Assembly: GCF_001434145.1 (NCBI RefSeq)
Contig: NZ_AZED01000014.1
Coordinates: 124,001 to 188,000, forward strand
Length of the DNA: 64,000 nt
Reading direction: 5' to 3'
DNA from: Lentilactobacillus otakiensis DSM 19908 = JCM 15040
GTDB taxonomy: Bacteria; Bacillota; Bacilli; Lactobacillales; Lactobacillaceae
In this document: piece after piece, positions 1 through 7,791 of the stretch
How positions within the stretch are numbered: position 1 is the stretch's first letter
Layout: the number at the start of each line of letters is the position of its first letter
The notes under the pieces: generated by a model
What the model saw: only the letters and a program-made list of their open reading frames with translations
Told to the model about the DNA's origin: nothing
Databases searched by the model: none
Translations under genes and position numbers: made by a program

Positions 1-308
1 AAGTCAAAAAATACGCTCGTGAATTATTGAGTCGTTTGGGATTGGAAGGTAAGGAAGATCTTTACCCCTACCAACTTTCCGGTGGCCAAAAGCAACGGGT
101 AGCGATTGTTCGGGCACTTGCGATGCGACCAAAGATTCTTTGTTATGACGAACCAACTTCTGCCCTTGATCCCGCATTACGAGACGAAGTTGCCCAAATT
201 ATTCTTGACCTCAAGAAACAGGAAATGACTCAGATTGTCGTCACTCATGATATGGACTTTGCCAAAAATGTTGCTGACGAAATCCAACAGGTTAAACAAA
301 TTCAGTAG
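1..308 (+). CDS. Amino-acid ABC transporter ATP-binding protein (3' part)
   Basis: The 5' end lies outside the window; the open frame is already running at base 3. The visible ~101 residues hold the second half of an ABC ATPase: the signature LSGGQKQRVAIVRAL, Walker B ILCYDEPTSALDP with its catalytic Glu, and the H-loop VVTHD. The Walker A half is missing. It ends soon after the H-loop (stop 306-308), as in short polar amino-acid (GlnQ/ArtP-like) ATPases, so the C-terminus looks natural rather than truncated. The next gene starts 10 bases downstream and encodes a family-3 solute-binding lipoprotein, so this is the cytoplasmic energising subunit of a polar amino-acid importer. The exact substrate cannot be read from this part. 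Confidence 0.88.
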   Translation, partial: VKKYARELLSRLGLEGKEDLYPYQLSGGQKQRVAIVRALAMRPKILCYDEPTSALDPALRDEVAQIILDLKKQEMTQIVVTHDMDFAKNVADEIQQVKQIQ

Positions 309-318
309 GAGGGGTAAA

Positions 319-1182
319 ATGTTAAAATCATTTAAACGTTTATTATTGATTGCCAGTCTCCTACTGGTAACAATTGGCCTTTCGGGATGCGGCGTGCGGT
401 ACGTCAGCCGTCAGGGCTCTCAAGAAAATCCTGACACATGGTCGACTGTTTCTAAACAAAAAAAGATTGTCGTCGGTCTGGATGACAGTTTTGTGCCAAT
501 GGGTTTTCAAACCAAAAGCGGTAAAATTGTCGGGTATGATGTTGACCTTGCTCGAGCAGTATTCAAGCAATATGGTATTAAAGTCGATTTCCAGCCAATT
601 GACTGGTCCATGAACGTCACTGAGTTGAGAAATGGCACTATCGATTTGATTTGGAATGGTTTTTCAGTTAATCCCCAAAGAGCTAAGAAAATTACGTTCA
701 GCGAACCTTATCTCATTAACGACCAAGTGTTGGTTTCTAAAAAGAGTCAGCATATTAAGAGTTTTGCCGACATGAAGGGGAAGGTCGCCGGCGTTCAAAA
801 TGGTTCGGCCGGTGCGATGGATATTGATAACCAGCCAAAGCTCCTTAAAGATCGGATTAAGGGCCATGAACCGATTTTGTATGATACATTTACCGATGCA
901 TTTATCGATTTGAATGCCAATCGAATTCAGGGGCTCTTAATTGATAGCATTTATGCCGGTTATTATTTGGAGCATCAATCCAACCAATCAAGCTTTACTT
1001 CGGTTCCAAGTGAATTTCCTAAGGAGCAATATGGTGTTGGTATGCGAAAAGGTGACACCGTTTTGAAGAAAAAGATTGACCAAGGTTTAAACCGATTGGC
1101 TAAAAATGGTGAACTTCACAAAATTAACATGAAGTGGTTTGGAACCGATCGAGATAGTCCTTTAATGAAAAATGCTAAATAA
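319..1182 (+). CDS. Amino-acid ABC transporter substrate-binding lipoprotein
   Basis: A 287-residue extracellular solute-binding protein of family 3 (GlnH/FliY type). ATG 319 follows AGGAGGGG (307-314). The N-terminus has a Lys/Arg start, a hydrophobic stretch and the lipobox LSGC near residues 17-20, so it should be lipidated and held on the outer face of the membrane. The body has the typical opening KKIVVGLDDSFVPMGF, then GYDVDLARAV and LRNGTIDLIWNGFS. It should capture a polar amino acid for the ATPase encoded just upstream; no permease gene follows, so that subunit must lie before the window. A longer open frame from 235 would overlap the ATPase and put residues before the signal peptide, so it was rejected. 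A terminator follows. Confidence 0.93.
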   Translation: MLKSFKRLLLIASLLLVTIGLSGCGVRYVSRQGSQENPDTWSTVSKQKKIVVGLDDSFVPMGFQTKSGKIVGYDVDLARAVFKQYGIKVDFQPIDWSMNVTELRNGTIDLIWNGFSVNPQRAKKITFSEPYLINDQVLVSKKSQHIKSFADMKGKVAGVQNGSAGAMDIDNQPKLLKDRIKGHEPILYDTFTDAFIDLNANRIQGLLIDSIYAGYYLEHQSNQSSFTSVPSEFPKEQYGVGMRKGDTVLKKKIDQGLNRLAKNGELHKINMKWFGTDRDSPLMKNAK

Positions 1183-1190
1183 TTTTTTTG

Positions 1191-1220
1191 AAAACTCTCA
1201 CTGAATTTGAGAGTTTTTTT
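1191..1220 (+). terminator. Rho-independent terminator after the ABC transporter operon
   Basis: A perfect 10-bp stem (AAAACTCTCA 1191-1200 with TGAGAGTTTT 1208-1217), a 7-base loop and a run of T. It closes the transporter operon. Confidence 0.9.
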
Positions 1221-1289
1221 ATTTGAAGTTTTTGGTGGGCGCAAAGTGGGAAACAAATCTCTATTTTTCCTTATTATTCCCGGATTATA

Positions 1290-1318
1290 TTGAGATTTTA
1301 ATGATTTTATTTTATGAT
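1290..1318 (+). promoter_or_regulatory. Sigma-A-type promoter for yfmF-yfmH
   Basis: TTGAGA (1290-1295), a 17-base spacer and TATGAT (1313-1318), 32 bases before the GTG start of yfmF. Called from the motif match alone. Confidence 0.65.
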
Positions 1319-1349
1319 AAAATTTGTGACTAATTGAGGAGGAAACTCA

Positions 1350-2615
1350 GTGAAATACGAGATTGCAAAAGGGATTCGCTTGACGACGATCCCGACAACC
1401 AAATTTAAGAATACTAAAATAGTAATCAACTTTACTTTTCCGGCTCAACATCAGAATTATGCCAAGCTGGCGCTGCTAGCTGAACTACTTGAAAATTGTT
1501 CAGCTCAATATAACAGTGAGCTGCTGGTTTCCCGCCAACTCTCCAAGATGTATGGGGCAAGCTTTGGCGTCACCGTTTTGCGGTATGGAAATCAACATAC
1601 ACTTCAAGTTTCGATTACTTTTCCGAATGACAAATATTTGCCTCCCAAAAGTGAATTAACCAACGAGGTCTTAGCGTTTCTGAAGGAAATGATTGAGGAT
1701 CCATTTGTTGATGGTGATCAATTTGATCAAGAATATTTCCGCATTCATCAAAGTAATATGGTTAATTATCTGGATTCTATTCAGGACAACAAAGAATTTT
1801 TCTCGACCCTTGAATTACAACGTTTGTACTACCCAAATGATCCAGACCATGGGGACTTTTTAATGGGAAACCAGCAGGAGATGGGGCAGATTTCATCTCC
1901 AGAATTGTATACCTTCTATCGACACGTCTTGGCGACTGCTAAAATTTCGATTTTAGTTGGTGGTGATTTGCCTGAAGCTGATGTTCTCAAAGGATTCAAA
2001 CAATTCGAATCGTTTAATGATCGAACCCCAGCTGATTACCAGCTTCGGGTTCATCCGGCTCCCATCGCTGAGGTACAGCGCGGTGCTAAAAACATTGAAG
2101 GGTCTCAATCTGTCTTAAGCATTGCTTATGAACTGCCAATCTATTTTGGCGATGAAGATTACTTCCCCGCTGTGATTTTTAATCAATTATTTGGTGGTTC
2201 AAGTAGATCTTTGCTATTTACAAATGTCCGTGAAAAGCACAGTTTAGCCTATGACATTCACAGCAGTTACAATTCACTGGTGGGAATGGACTCAGTTCAG
2301 GCCGGAATCGATTTTCAGAATGAAGAGCAGGTGACGCAGATGGTTGCCGATCAATTGCAACAGATGGTTGATGGACATTATTCAGATGAATTGCTGGATG
2401 GTGTCAAGCATGCTTTGATTAACCAACATCGTTCCGAAGCCGACCACTTGGGCTCACTGATTGAAAAACAGTATATTCAACAAATCATGGGATTTAGTTT
2501 AAGTGACTCTGATTGGGAAACTCAAGTTGCCAATGTCACCCGTAGCCAAATTTCCGCAGTGGCCAAGCAGATGTCATTAAGGGCGATCTATCAGTTGAAC
2601 AGTAGGGGGCATTAA
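1350..2615 (+). CDS. yfmF: YfmF-like M16 family protein (EF-P modification-associated)
   Basis: A 421-residue M16-fold protein that lacks the HxxEH zinc motif, so it is the presumed inactive partner of the zinc-containing YfmH encoded 2 bases downstream. The frame has the M16 layout: an N-terminal half running to LVGGDLPEADVL and a C-terminal half with the FNQLFGGSSRSLLF and VREKHSLAYDI motifs that build the closed peptidase chamber. In Bacillus subtilis YfmF and YfmH are tied to 5-aminopentanol modification of elongation factor P and thereby to motility; whether that holds here is inference. GTG 1350 follows TGAGGAGGAAA (1335-1345). The pair forms a two-gene operon. Confidence 0.88.
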   Translation: MKYEIAKGIRLTTIPTTKFKNTKIVINFTFPAQHQNYAKLALLAELLENCSAQYNSELLVSRQLSKMYGASFGVTVLRYGNQHTLQVSITFPNDKYLPPKSELTNEVLAFLKEMIEDPFVDGDQFDQEYFRIHQSNMVNYLDSIQDNKEFFSTLELQRLYYPNDPDHGDFLMGNQQEMGQISSPELYTFYRHVLATAKISILVGGDLPEADVLKGFKQFESFNDRTPADYQLRVHPAPIAEVQRGAKNIEGSQSVLSIAYELPIYFGDEDYFPAVIFNQLFGGSSRSLLFTNVREKHSLAYDIHSSYNSLVGMDSVQAGIDFQNEEQVTQMVADQLQQMVDGHYSDELLDGVKHALINQHRSEADHLGSLIEKQYIQQIMGFSLSDSDWETQVANVTRSQISAVAKQMSLRAIYQLNSRGH

Positions 2616-2617
2616 AG

Positions 2618-3916
2618 ATGGAATTAATTGACTATCCGAATTATGGTGAAAAGTTATACGTACAGACCCTTGCCAATGGTTTGACAGTTTATCTCCAGCC
2701 TAAAGCCGGCTTTAATAAAACGACCGCAGTCCTTGGGGTTAACTATGGTTCGGTTGACAGCGCATTTATGCTGAACGGCGAAAAAGTTGTTCAGCCTGCT
2801 GGAATTGCTCATTTTCTAGAACACAAAATGTTCGATAAAAAAGATTATGACGTTTTCGAACTGTTCAATAAAACCGGTGCCCGTTCGAATGCGTTCACCA
2901 GTTTTACCAAAACCAATTACCTATTTTCGACCGCAGAATCACTCAAAGAGAATTTGGATATTTTGTTAAACTTTGTCCAGATTCCATATTTCACCAAAGA
3001 AAAGGTTCAGCGAGAAAAAGGCATTATTGACCAGGAAATTAATATGTACAAAAACGACCCTGACAACCAGGGCTATTTTGAAACGATTGCCAGTCTTTAC
3101 CCCAACTCAGTGTTGGCAAATGACATCGCCGGAGATGTCGCCTCAGTGGACAAAATTTCTCTTGACGACGTTGAATTGGCCTACCGGACCTTTTATCGTC
3201 CCGAGAACATGAGCTTGTTTATTACAGGCAAACTGGATCCTGATGAAACATTGGGGTGGATTGAGGCAAACCAGGCACATAAGGATGCGCCTGTTCCCGT
3301 TGAGGTCAAAAGACTAATGGTCTTACCACAGACCTCTTCTGAAACAATCAAACATGTTGAAATGGACGTTTCACGGCCCAAAGTAGCCTTAGGACTCCGG
3401 GGTAATGACCCAGTTCCTGTTGGTCGTGAAGGCTTGAAGTACGAAATCGCAATATCTATCATGTTTGACTTGTTTCTAAGTGAAAACGCCGTCGAGTATG
3501 ATAAACTATATCATGATGAAATCATTGACGACTCGTTTTCATGGGAGTTTGAAAATGAACGGGGCTTTCACTTTGCAGTCATTAGTTGTGATACTGCAAA
3601 ACCGTCAGAATTAATTCAGCGGCTTAAACAGATTATCGCAGAGATTCCTAACAAAATTAATGACCTGGCTGCAGAATTTCAATTGCAGAAGAATGAATTG
3701 TTCGGTAATTACATTGAGATGATGGATTCAGAAGAGGCAATTAGTGGCCAATTTGACGGGTTCTTAGGGGAACCTGTTACAATATATGATGAAGTCGAGA
3801 TATTGAAATCGATGACTTTGACAGATGTGGCAACGATTGCGGACAGCTTTTTAGCACATGCAACTGTTCAATCAGTCATGATTCAAAATCGTCAACAATT
3901 TCCAATCGATTCATAA
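2618..3916 (+). CDS. yfmH: YfmH-like M16 zinc metallopeptidase
   Basis: A 432-residue M16 (pitrilysin/insulinase) peptidase. The inverted zinc motif HFLEH is at residues 65-69, and the distal Glu is probably in the EKGIIDQEI stretch. The second half (YRPENMSLFITGKLDPDE onward) is the structural M16 repeat. It probably works as a heterodimer with the zinc-less protein encoded immediately upstream. In B. subtilis the homologue takes part in EF-P 5-aminopentanol modification; a general oligopeptidase role cannot be excluded. The ATG follows an AGGGGG-type site inside the end of yfmF. No signal peptide is visible, so it is cytoplasmic. Confidence 0.9.
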   Translation: MELIDYPNYGEKLYVQTLANGLTVYLQPKAGFNKTTAVLGVNYGSVDSAFMLNGEKVVQPAGIAHFLEHKMFDKKDYDVFELFNKTGARSNAFTSFTKTNYLFSTAESLKENLDILLNFVQIPYFTKEKVQREKGIIDQEINMYKNDPDNQGYFETIASLYPNSVLANDIAGDVASVDKISLDDVELAYRTFYRPENMSLFITGKLDPDETLGWIEANQAHKDAPVPVEVKRLMVLPQTSSETIKHVEMDVSRPKVALGLRGNDPVPVGREGLKYEIAISIMFDLFLSENAVEYDKLYHDEIIDDSFSWEFENERGFHFAVISCDTAKPSELIQRLKQIIAEIPNKINDLAAEFQLQKNELFGNYIEMMDSEEAISGQFDGFLGEPVTIYDEVEILKSMTLTDVATIADSFLAHATVQSVMIQNRQQFPIDS

Positions 3917-3959
3917 TACTGACTTTATGAATTACTTAAAATAATTGCGGTTTACCTTA

Positions 3960-3968
3960 TGATATACT
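3960..3968 (+). promoter_or_regulatory. Extended -10 promoter before rodZ
   Basis: TGATATACT (3960-3968) fits the TGnTATAAT extended -10 form. No convincing -35 lies 17 bases upstream. It is 37 bases before the rodZ start. Confidence 0.5.
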
Positions 3969-4004
3969 TTATAGAGAATATAAAAAATTCAATGGAGAAT
4001 GAGT

Positions 4005-5078
4005 ATGAGCGACGAAAAAGATAATTTAACAATTGGACAAAAGCTGCATGACGCCCGAGTAGCAAAGGGCTATACATTAGATGATTTACAAAAGAACACT
4101 AAAATTCAAAAACGTTATTTGATTGCTATTGAAGATAATGACTTTGATGCGCTCCCCGGGGAATTTTATGTCCGGGCTTTTGTGAAGCAATATGCTGATT
4201 CGGTCGGCTTGGACGGCAGTGAGCTGTTGAGCCAGTTTGACACCAAATTGCCAGACACTGAAGATCCTGAGTATGTTGACAGGGTGAATAGTGATAATCC
4301 GGAAACTCGTTCGGCACAACGCAAAGTTGAAGAGCGTAATGATAAGCTGAAACGATATATTCCGATTATTTCAGTTTCTGTGGTTGTCTTAATCATTTTG
4401 ATTGCCATTTGGGTTGCTGCAGCTAGAAGCACCCGAAACACTGCAAAGACTCAGATTGAGACCAGCAAAGTGTCTGTTTCTGGCGACAAATCAAGCAGTT
4501 CAAAGTCATCCAGCACTAAGAAAGCCAAATCACCTAAAAAGACTAAAGGGATTACTTTCAAGAAAGTGACTGCTTCAGGCAGTAATATTACTTATCAGGT
4601 AACCGGGACTTCTGGTAAGACACCATTGAAGATTGCAGCAACCGGAACTGGCAGCGCTTGGACATCTGTATCCGCTGATGGGACTTCGTTGTGGCAAGCT
4701 TCCTTGACGGGTGGCAATTCACACACAATTTCGCTTCCAAGTACAACCAGTACAGTTACCATCAATACTGGAAATGCGCAAGCAACCCAGATTACAGTCG
4801 GTGGTAAGAAATTAACTTTGGCAGCCCCACTTAACGGCGGCTCGACTCAGGTGCGTGTCGTAACCCTTCAGTTCGGCAAATCAAGTTCTTCGGCTTCTTC
4901 AAGCTCAAGTTCAACCACAACTGGTTCGTCAACAACCACATCATCTACAACCGGAACCACTGGGACATCCTCAACCACAGGAACTACTGGCACAACTGGT
5001 ACGACAGGGACGACTAATGACACAACTGGCAGTACTGGTACGGATAACAGTAATACCGGCACCACCAATGGTTACTAG
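4005..5078 (+). CDS. rodZ: RodZ-like helix-turn-helix membrane protein
   Basis: A 357-residue cytoskeleton-associated protein. An N-terminal helix-turn-helix domain (about residues 8-75, with TIGQKLHDARVAKGYTL and GEFYVRAFVKQYA) is followed by a charged linker, one membrane helix at about 120-140 (PIISVSVVVLIILIAIWVA), a Ser/Lys-rich stretch, a DUF4115-like beta domain at about 180-290, and a Ser/Thr/Gly tail of about 70 residues. RodZ links MreB to wall elongation and keeps the extracellular DUF4115 domain outside. ATG 4005 is chosen because GGAGA (3994-3998) sits 6 bases before it; ATG 3999 would abut that site. pgsA follows 17 bases later, a common Firmicute order. The long low-complexity tail is unusual. 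Confidence 0.88.
   Translation: MSDEKDNLTIGQKLHDARVAKGYTLDDLQKNTKIQKRYLIAIEDNDFDALPGEFYVRAFVKQYADSVGLDGSELLSQFDTKLPDTEDPEYVDRVNSDNPETRSAQRKVEERNDKLKRYIPIISVSVVVLIILIAIWVAAARSTRNTAKTQIETSKVSVSGDKSSSSKSSSTKKAKSPKKTKGITFKKVTASGSNITYQVTGTSGKTPLKIAATGTGSAWTSVSADGTSLWQASLTGGNSHTISLPSTTSTVTINTGNAQATQITVGGKKLTLAAPLNGGSTQVRVVTLQFGKSSSSASSSSSSTTTGSSTTTSSTTGTTGTSSTTGTTGTTGTTGTTNDTTGSTGTDNSNTGTTNGY
4890..5075 (+). repeat. Low-complexity Thr/Gly/Ser coding repeat in the rodZ tail
   Basis: The last ~60 codons of rodZ are built from short imperfect repeats of ACT/ACA-GGN units, giving TTGTTGT-type peptides between a serine run and a TGTDNSNTGT end. The nucleotide repeats make this region prone to length change by slippage. 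It also creates a spurious long Val/Pro frame on the other strand. Confidence 0.75.
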
Positions 5079-5095
5079 TCAGCTGGAGGTTGAAC

Positions 5096-5677
5096 ATGAA
5101 TTTACCTAATAAATTAACGATGTTTCGAATTATCCTAATCCCGTTTTTCATTCTGATTCTGGCTGTGCCGATTTTTCATGGCGATGTCGTTTGGGCTGGG
5201 ACGTCGATTAGCATGACCAGGCTAATTGCGACAGTGATATTTGTGGTGGCATCTCTAACCGATTTTCTAGATGGGCAAATTGCTCGCAGAAATCATTTAG
5301 TGACCAACTTCGGCAAATTTGCTGATCCGCTGGCTGACAAAATGCTGGTGATGACAGCTTTCCTATTTTTAGTTGGATTAGGCGATGTTCCAGCTTGGGT
5401 TGCCGCAATTATTGTCTGTCGCGAGCTGGCCGTGACTGGATTACGATTAATCATTGTCGAAAACGAAGGCCAAGTTATCGCTGCGGCATGGCCTGGCAAA
5501 ATCAAGACCACGACCCAAATGTTGGCGATTATCTTGTTGTTTTTGAATAATGTTTTGTTTGATGCAATCAACATTCCAATGGGAATGATTTTGCTATACA
5601 CCTGCTTATTCTTTACAATCTACTCAGGTGCGGACTACTTTATCAAAAATCGTTCAGTATTTTCAGATTCATTTTAA
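5096..5677 (+). CDS. pgsA: CDP-diacylglycerol--glycerol-3-phosphate 3-phosphatidyltransferase
   Basis: A 193-residue integral membrane enzyme that makes phosphatidylglycerol phosphate from CDP-diacylglycerol and glycerol 3-phosphate, the committed step to phosphatidylglycerol and cardiolipin. The CDP-alcohol phosphotransferase motif D-G-x2-A-R-x8-G-x3-D-x3-D is seen in DFLDGQIARR through FGKFADPLADK (about residues 60-82). About five hydrophobic segments span the chain. ATG 5096 lies 6 bases after GGAGG (5085-5089); TTG 5090 touches that site and was rejected. Gene order rodZ-pgsA-cinA-recA is typical of the group. Confidence 0.95.
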   Translation: MNLPNKLTMFRIILIPFFILILAVPIFHGDVVWAGTSISMTRLIATVIFVVASLTDFLDGQIARRNHLVTNFGKFADPLADKMLVMTAFLFLVGLGDVPAWVAAIIVCRELAVTGLRLIIVENEGQVIAAAWPGKIKTTTQMLAIILLFLNNVLFDAINIPMGMILLYTCLFFTIYSGADYFIKNRSVFSDSF

Positions 5678-5686
5678 GTACAGCTG

Positions 5687-5716
5687 CCGGAAGGTTCATG
5701 AAAATGAGTCTTCCGG
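5687..5716 (+). terminator. Weak hairpin terminator after pgsA
   Basis: A 7-bp GC-rich stem (CCGGAAG 5687-5693 with CTTCCGG 5710-5716) around a 16-base loop, followed only by TATTTCT. It may end part of the transcripts; the poor T tract keeps this uncertain. Confidence 0.5.
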
Positions 5717-5793
5717 TATTTCTGTCTGAGCAAAGAAAAAAAGAAACTATTATGTGTATTTACCGTAGTTAAAACATAGAGGGAGCAGTCAAG

Positions 5794-6267
5794 ATGACAC
5801 TAGAAGAAACATTAGTAAATGAACTTTTATCCCGACACATTACGATCACTGCTGCAGAGAGCTTGACAGCAGGTGAATTTCAAAGCACTCTCGGTAATGT
5901 GCCTGGAGTTTCAGAAGTTTTTGAGGGGGGATTTGTCACATACTCAAATCAGGTGAAGGAACAACTGCTGCATATTCCACATGAAGTGATTGAAGAAAAC
6001 GGCGTTGTCAGCGAACAGACAGCGATTTGGATGGCCAATCAAGCCAGAAGTATTATGGATAAGGACCTGGGAGTGTCATTTACGGGCGTTGCCGGGCCAG
6101 ACACCCTTGAAGGGGATCCAGCCGGAACCGTGTGGATTGGCATTGCTTATGGGACGCAGCACACATACGCCAAGAAATTCCAATTCAAAGGCGAACGCAA
6201 CGACATCAGAGCTGCGTCGGTTCAGGCCGGATTGCAGATGGCTTTGGATATGATTCATAAAAACTAG
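5794..6267 (+). CDS. CinA C-terminal domain protein (nicotinamide-nucleotide amidase type)
   Basis: A 157-residue stand-alone PncC/CinA C-terminal domain. The family hallmarks are TAAESLTAGEFQSTLGNVPG near the N-terminus, FEGGFVTYSNQVKEQLL, then GVVSEQTAIWMA and SFTGVAGPDT. In bacteria this domain deamidates nicotinamide mononucleotide to nicotinic acid mononucleotide and is often fused to an N-terminal CinA domain. Here the ATG (5794) follows AGAGGGAGC at a good distance and only 116 bases separate it from pgsA, so the N-terminal half is absent rather than missed. It lies next to recA, the usual site of full-length cinA in related bacteria. Transcript linkage to recA is possible but recA has its own promoter. 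Confidence 0.85.
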   Translation: MTLEETLVNELLSRHITITAAESLTAGEFQSTLGNVPGVSEVFEGGFVTYSNQVKEQLLHIPHEVIEENGVVSEQTAIWMANQARSIMDKDLGVSFTGVAGPDTLEGDPAGTVWIGIAYGTQHTYAKKFQFKGERNDIRAASVQAGLQMALDMIHKN

Positions 6268-6275
6268 AAATAAGT

Positions 6276-6289
6276 CGAACTTTTGTTCG
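6276..6289. promoter_or_regulatory. LexA (DinR) operator upstream of recA
   Basis: CGAACTTTTGTTCG is an exact CGAAC-N4-GTTCG palindrome, the Bacillus-type SOS box. It lies 8 bases upstream of the recA -35 element. Confidence 0.85.
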
Positions 6290-6297
6290 CATTTTGA

Positions 6298-6326
6298 TTG
6301 CTTTTTTGGAAAATCATTAGTATAGT
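6298..6326 (+). promoter_or_regulatory. recA promoter
   Basis: TTGCTT (6298-6303), a 17-base spacer and TATAGT (6321-6326), about 43 bases before the recA start and just downstream of the LexA box. Confidence 0.65.
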
Positions 6327-6368
6327 TAATTAGTAAACTTTTCCGTTTAGGATAGTGGGAGGAATTTA

Positions 6369-7511
6369 ATGGCTGACCAAAGAAAAGTAGCTTTAGATAA
6401 AGCCTTAAAAAATATTGAAAAAGAATTTGGTAAGGGATCCATCATGAGAATGGGCGACAAAGCCGATACTCAAATTTCAACGATTCCATCAGGCTCACTG
6501 GCGTTAGATGATGCATTAGGAGTAGGTGGCTACCCACGAGGCAGAATCGTGGAAGTGTATGGTCCTGAAAGTTCAGGTAAGACGACCGTTGCTTTACATG
6601 CAGTTGCCGAAGTTCAAAAGCGTGGCGGTACAGCTGCCTACATCGATGCTGAAAACGCATTGGATCCCGTTTATGCAACCCATCTTGGTGTTAATATTGA
6701 TGATTTGCTATTGTCGCAACCTGATACAGGTGAACAGGGGCTGCAAATTACCGACGCACTGGTTACCAGTGGTGCAATTGACATTGTGGTCATTGACTCA
6801 GTTGCCGCATTAGTTCCCCGTGCCGAAATTGAAGGCGAAATGGGAGATGCCCACGTGGGTCTTCAGGCTCGTTTGATGTCACAAGCACTGCGGAAATTAT
6901 CGGGTACAATTAGCAAAACCAAAACGATTGCGATCTTTATCAACCAGATTCGTGAAAAAGTTGGTGTGATGTTTGGTAACCCAGAAACCACTCCTGGTGG
7001 TCGGGCACTGAAGTTCTATGCCACAATTCGATTAGAGATTCGTCGGGCCGAACAGATTAAGGACGGGACGAATATCATTGGTAACCGAGTTCGAATCAAA
7101 GTTGTTAAGAATAAGGTTGCACCGCCATTCAAGCGTGCTGAAGTTGATATCATGTACGGTAAGGGAATTTCTCAATCCGGTGAATTGGTTGATATGGCCG
7201 TAGATAAGGACATTATCGATAAATCTGGTTCATGGTATTCATATGGTGAGGAACGAATTGGCCAAGGCCGTGAAAATGCCAAGACTTATCTGGAAGAGCA
7301 CAAGGATATGTATGATGAAATCATGAAGAAAGTTCGTGATGCATATGATATTCCAGACGATACCGAACCAGATAAATCAGATACCAGCAAAAAGAGCAGC
7401 GACAAGAAAGCAGACAAAAAAACCGATAAAAAGGATTCTAAGAAGGAATCTGCCTCTGGTTCTGCCAAAGAAACCAAGGTTGACAGCATTGATCTTGATA
7501 TCGGAAAATAA
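6369..7511 (+). CDS. recA: Recombinase RecA
   Basis: A 380-residue RecA: DNA strand exchange in homologous recombination, and the co-protease that triggers LexA self-cleavage. Walker [10 protein letters not shown] is at about residues 65-73, Walker B in [17 protein letters not shown], the L1 region around [10 protein letters not shown] and the L2 region around [20 protein letters not shown]. The core is almost invariant. The C-terminal ~45 residues are a Lys/Asp/Ser-rich tail ending in a short acidic stretch, longer than the tail in many homologues. ATG 6369 follows GTGGGAGGAA. Regulation by LexA is indicated by the operator at 6276. A terminator follows. Confidence 0.99.
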   Translation: MADQRKVALDKALKNIEKEFGKGSIMRMGDKADTQISTIPSGSLALDDALGVGGYPRGRIVEVYGPESSGKTTVALHAVAEVQKRGGTAAYIDAENALDPVYATHLGVNIDDLLLSQPDTGEQGLQITDALVTSGAIDIVVIDSVAALVPRAEIEGEMGDAHVGLQARLMSQALRKLSGTISKTKTIAIFINQIREKVGVMFGNPETTPGGRALKFYATIRLEIRRAEQIKDGTNIIGNRVRIKVVKNKVAPPFKRAEVDIMYGKGISQSGELVDMAVDKDIIDKSGSWYSYGEERIGQGRENAKTYLEEHKDMYDEIMKKVRDAYDIPDDTEPDKSDTSKKSSDKKADKKTDKKDSKKESASGSAKETKVDSIDLDIGK

Positions 7512-7544
7512 TTTGGTTGTACCAAATGTAAATAGATTTTCTAA

Positions 7545-7574
7545 ATGGGCATTCAATCGAATGCTCATTTTTTG
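7545..7574 (+). terminator. Rho-independent terminator after recA
   Basis: A 10-bp stem with one G-T wobble (ATGGGCATTC 7545-7554 with GAATGCTCAT 7559-7568), a 4-base loop and a T run. Confidence 0.85.
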
Positions 7575-7681
7575 TAGGTTGAACACCGGACTATCGGCAT
7601 TTGTGAAACATTCTGAAACAAATTTGTTTCCAGAAAAAATCTTGTTATATACAAATGCAATTCTGCGGCACGCAAAGATGA

Positions 7682-7710
7682 TTGACACTAGTGTTAACAA
7701 ACATTAAAAT
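7682..7710 (+). promoter_or_regulatory. Strong promoter for rny
   Basis: TTGACA (7682-7687), 17 bases and TAAAAT (7705-7710), a near-consensus sigma-A promoter. It leaves a leader of about 75 bases before the rny start. The rest of the recA-rny gap (7575-7681) shows nothing else I can name. Confidence 0.75.
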
Positions 7711-7791
7711 AAGAATTGTGTCAATAATCAAATAACATCTATTAACTGGTTTACAAATAATCATTTTTTGATGATTTGGAGGTGAAAAGCC

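Noticed and set aside
235-318. Longer form of the binding lipoprotein from 235
   Set aside because: It would overlap the ATPase gene and put 28 residues before the signal peptide; ATG 319 with AGGAGGGG fits.
4868-5068. Open frame on the minus strand coding a Val/Pro-rich peptide
   Set aside because: It is the reverse of the rodZ Thr/Gly repeat, with no ribosome site and no sensible protein.
7336-7707. Plus-strand open frame of 123 codons over the end of recA and the gap
   Set aside because: It runs out of frame through the recA tail and across the terminator, with no start signal.
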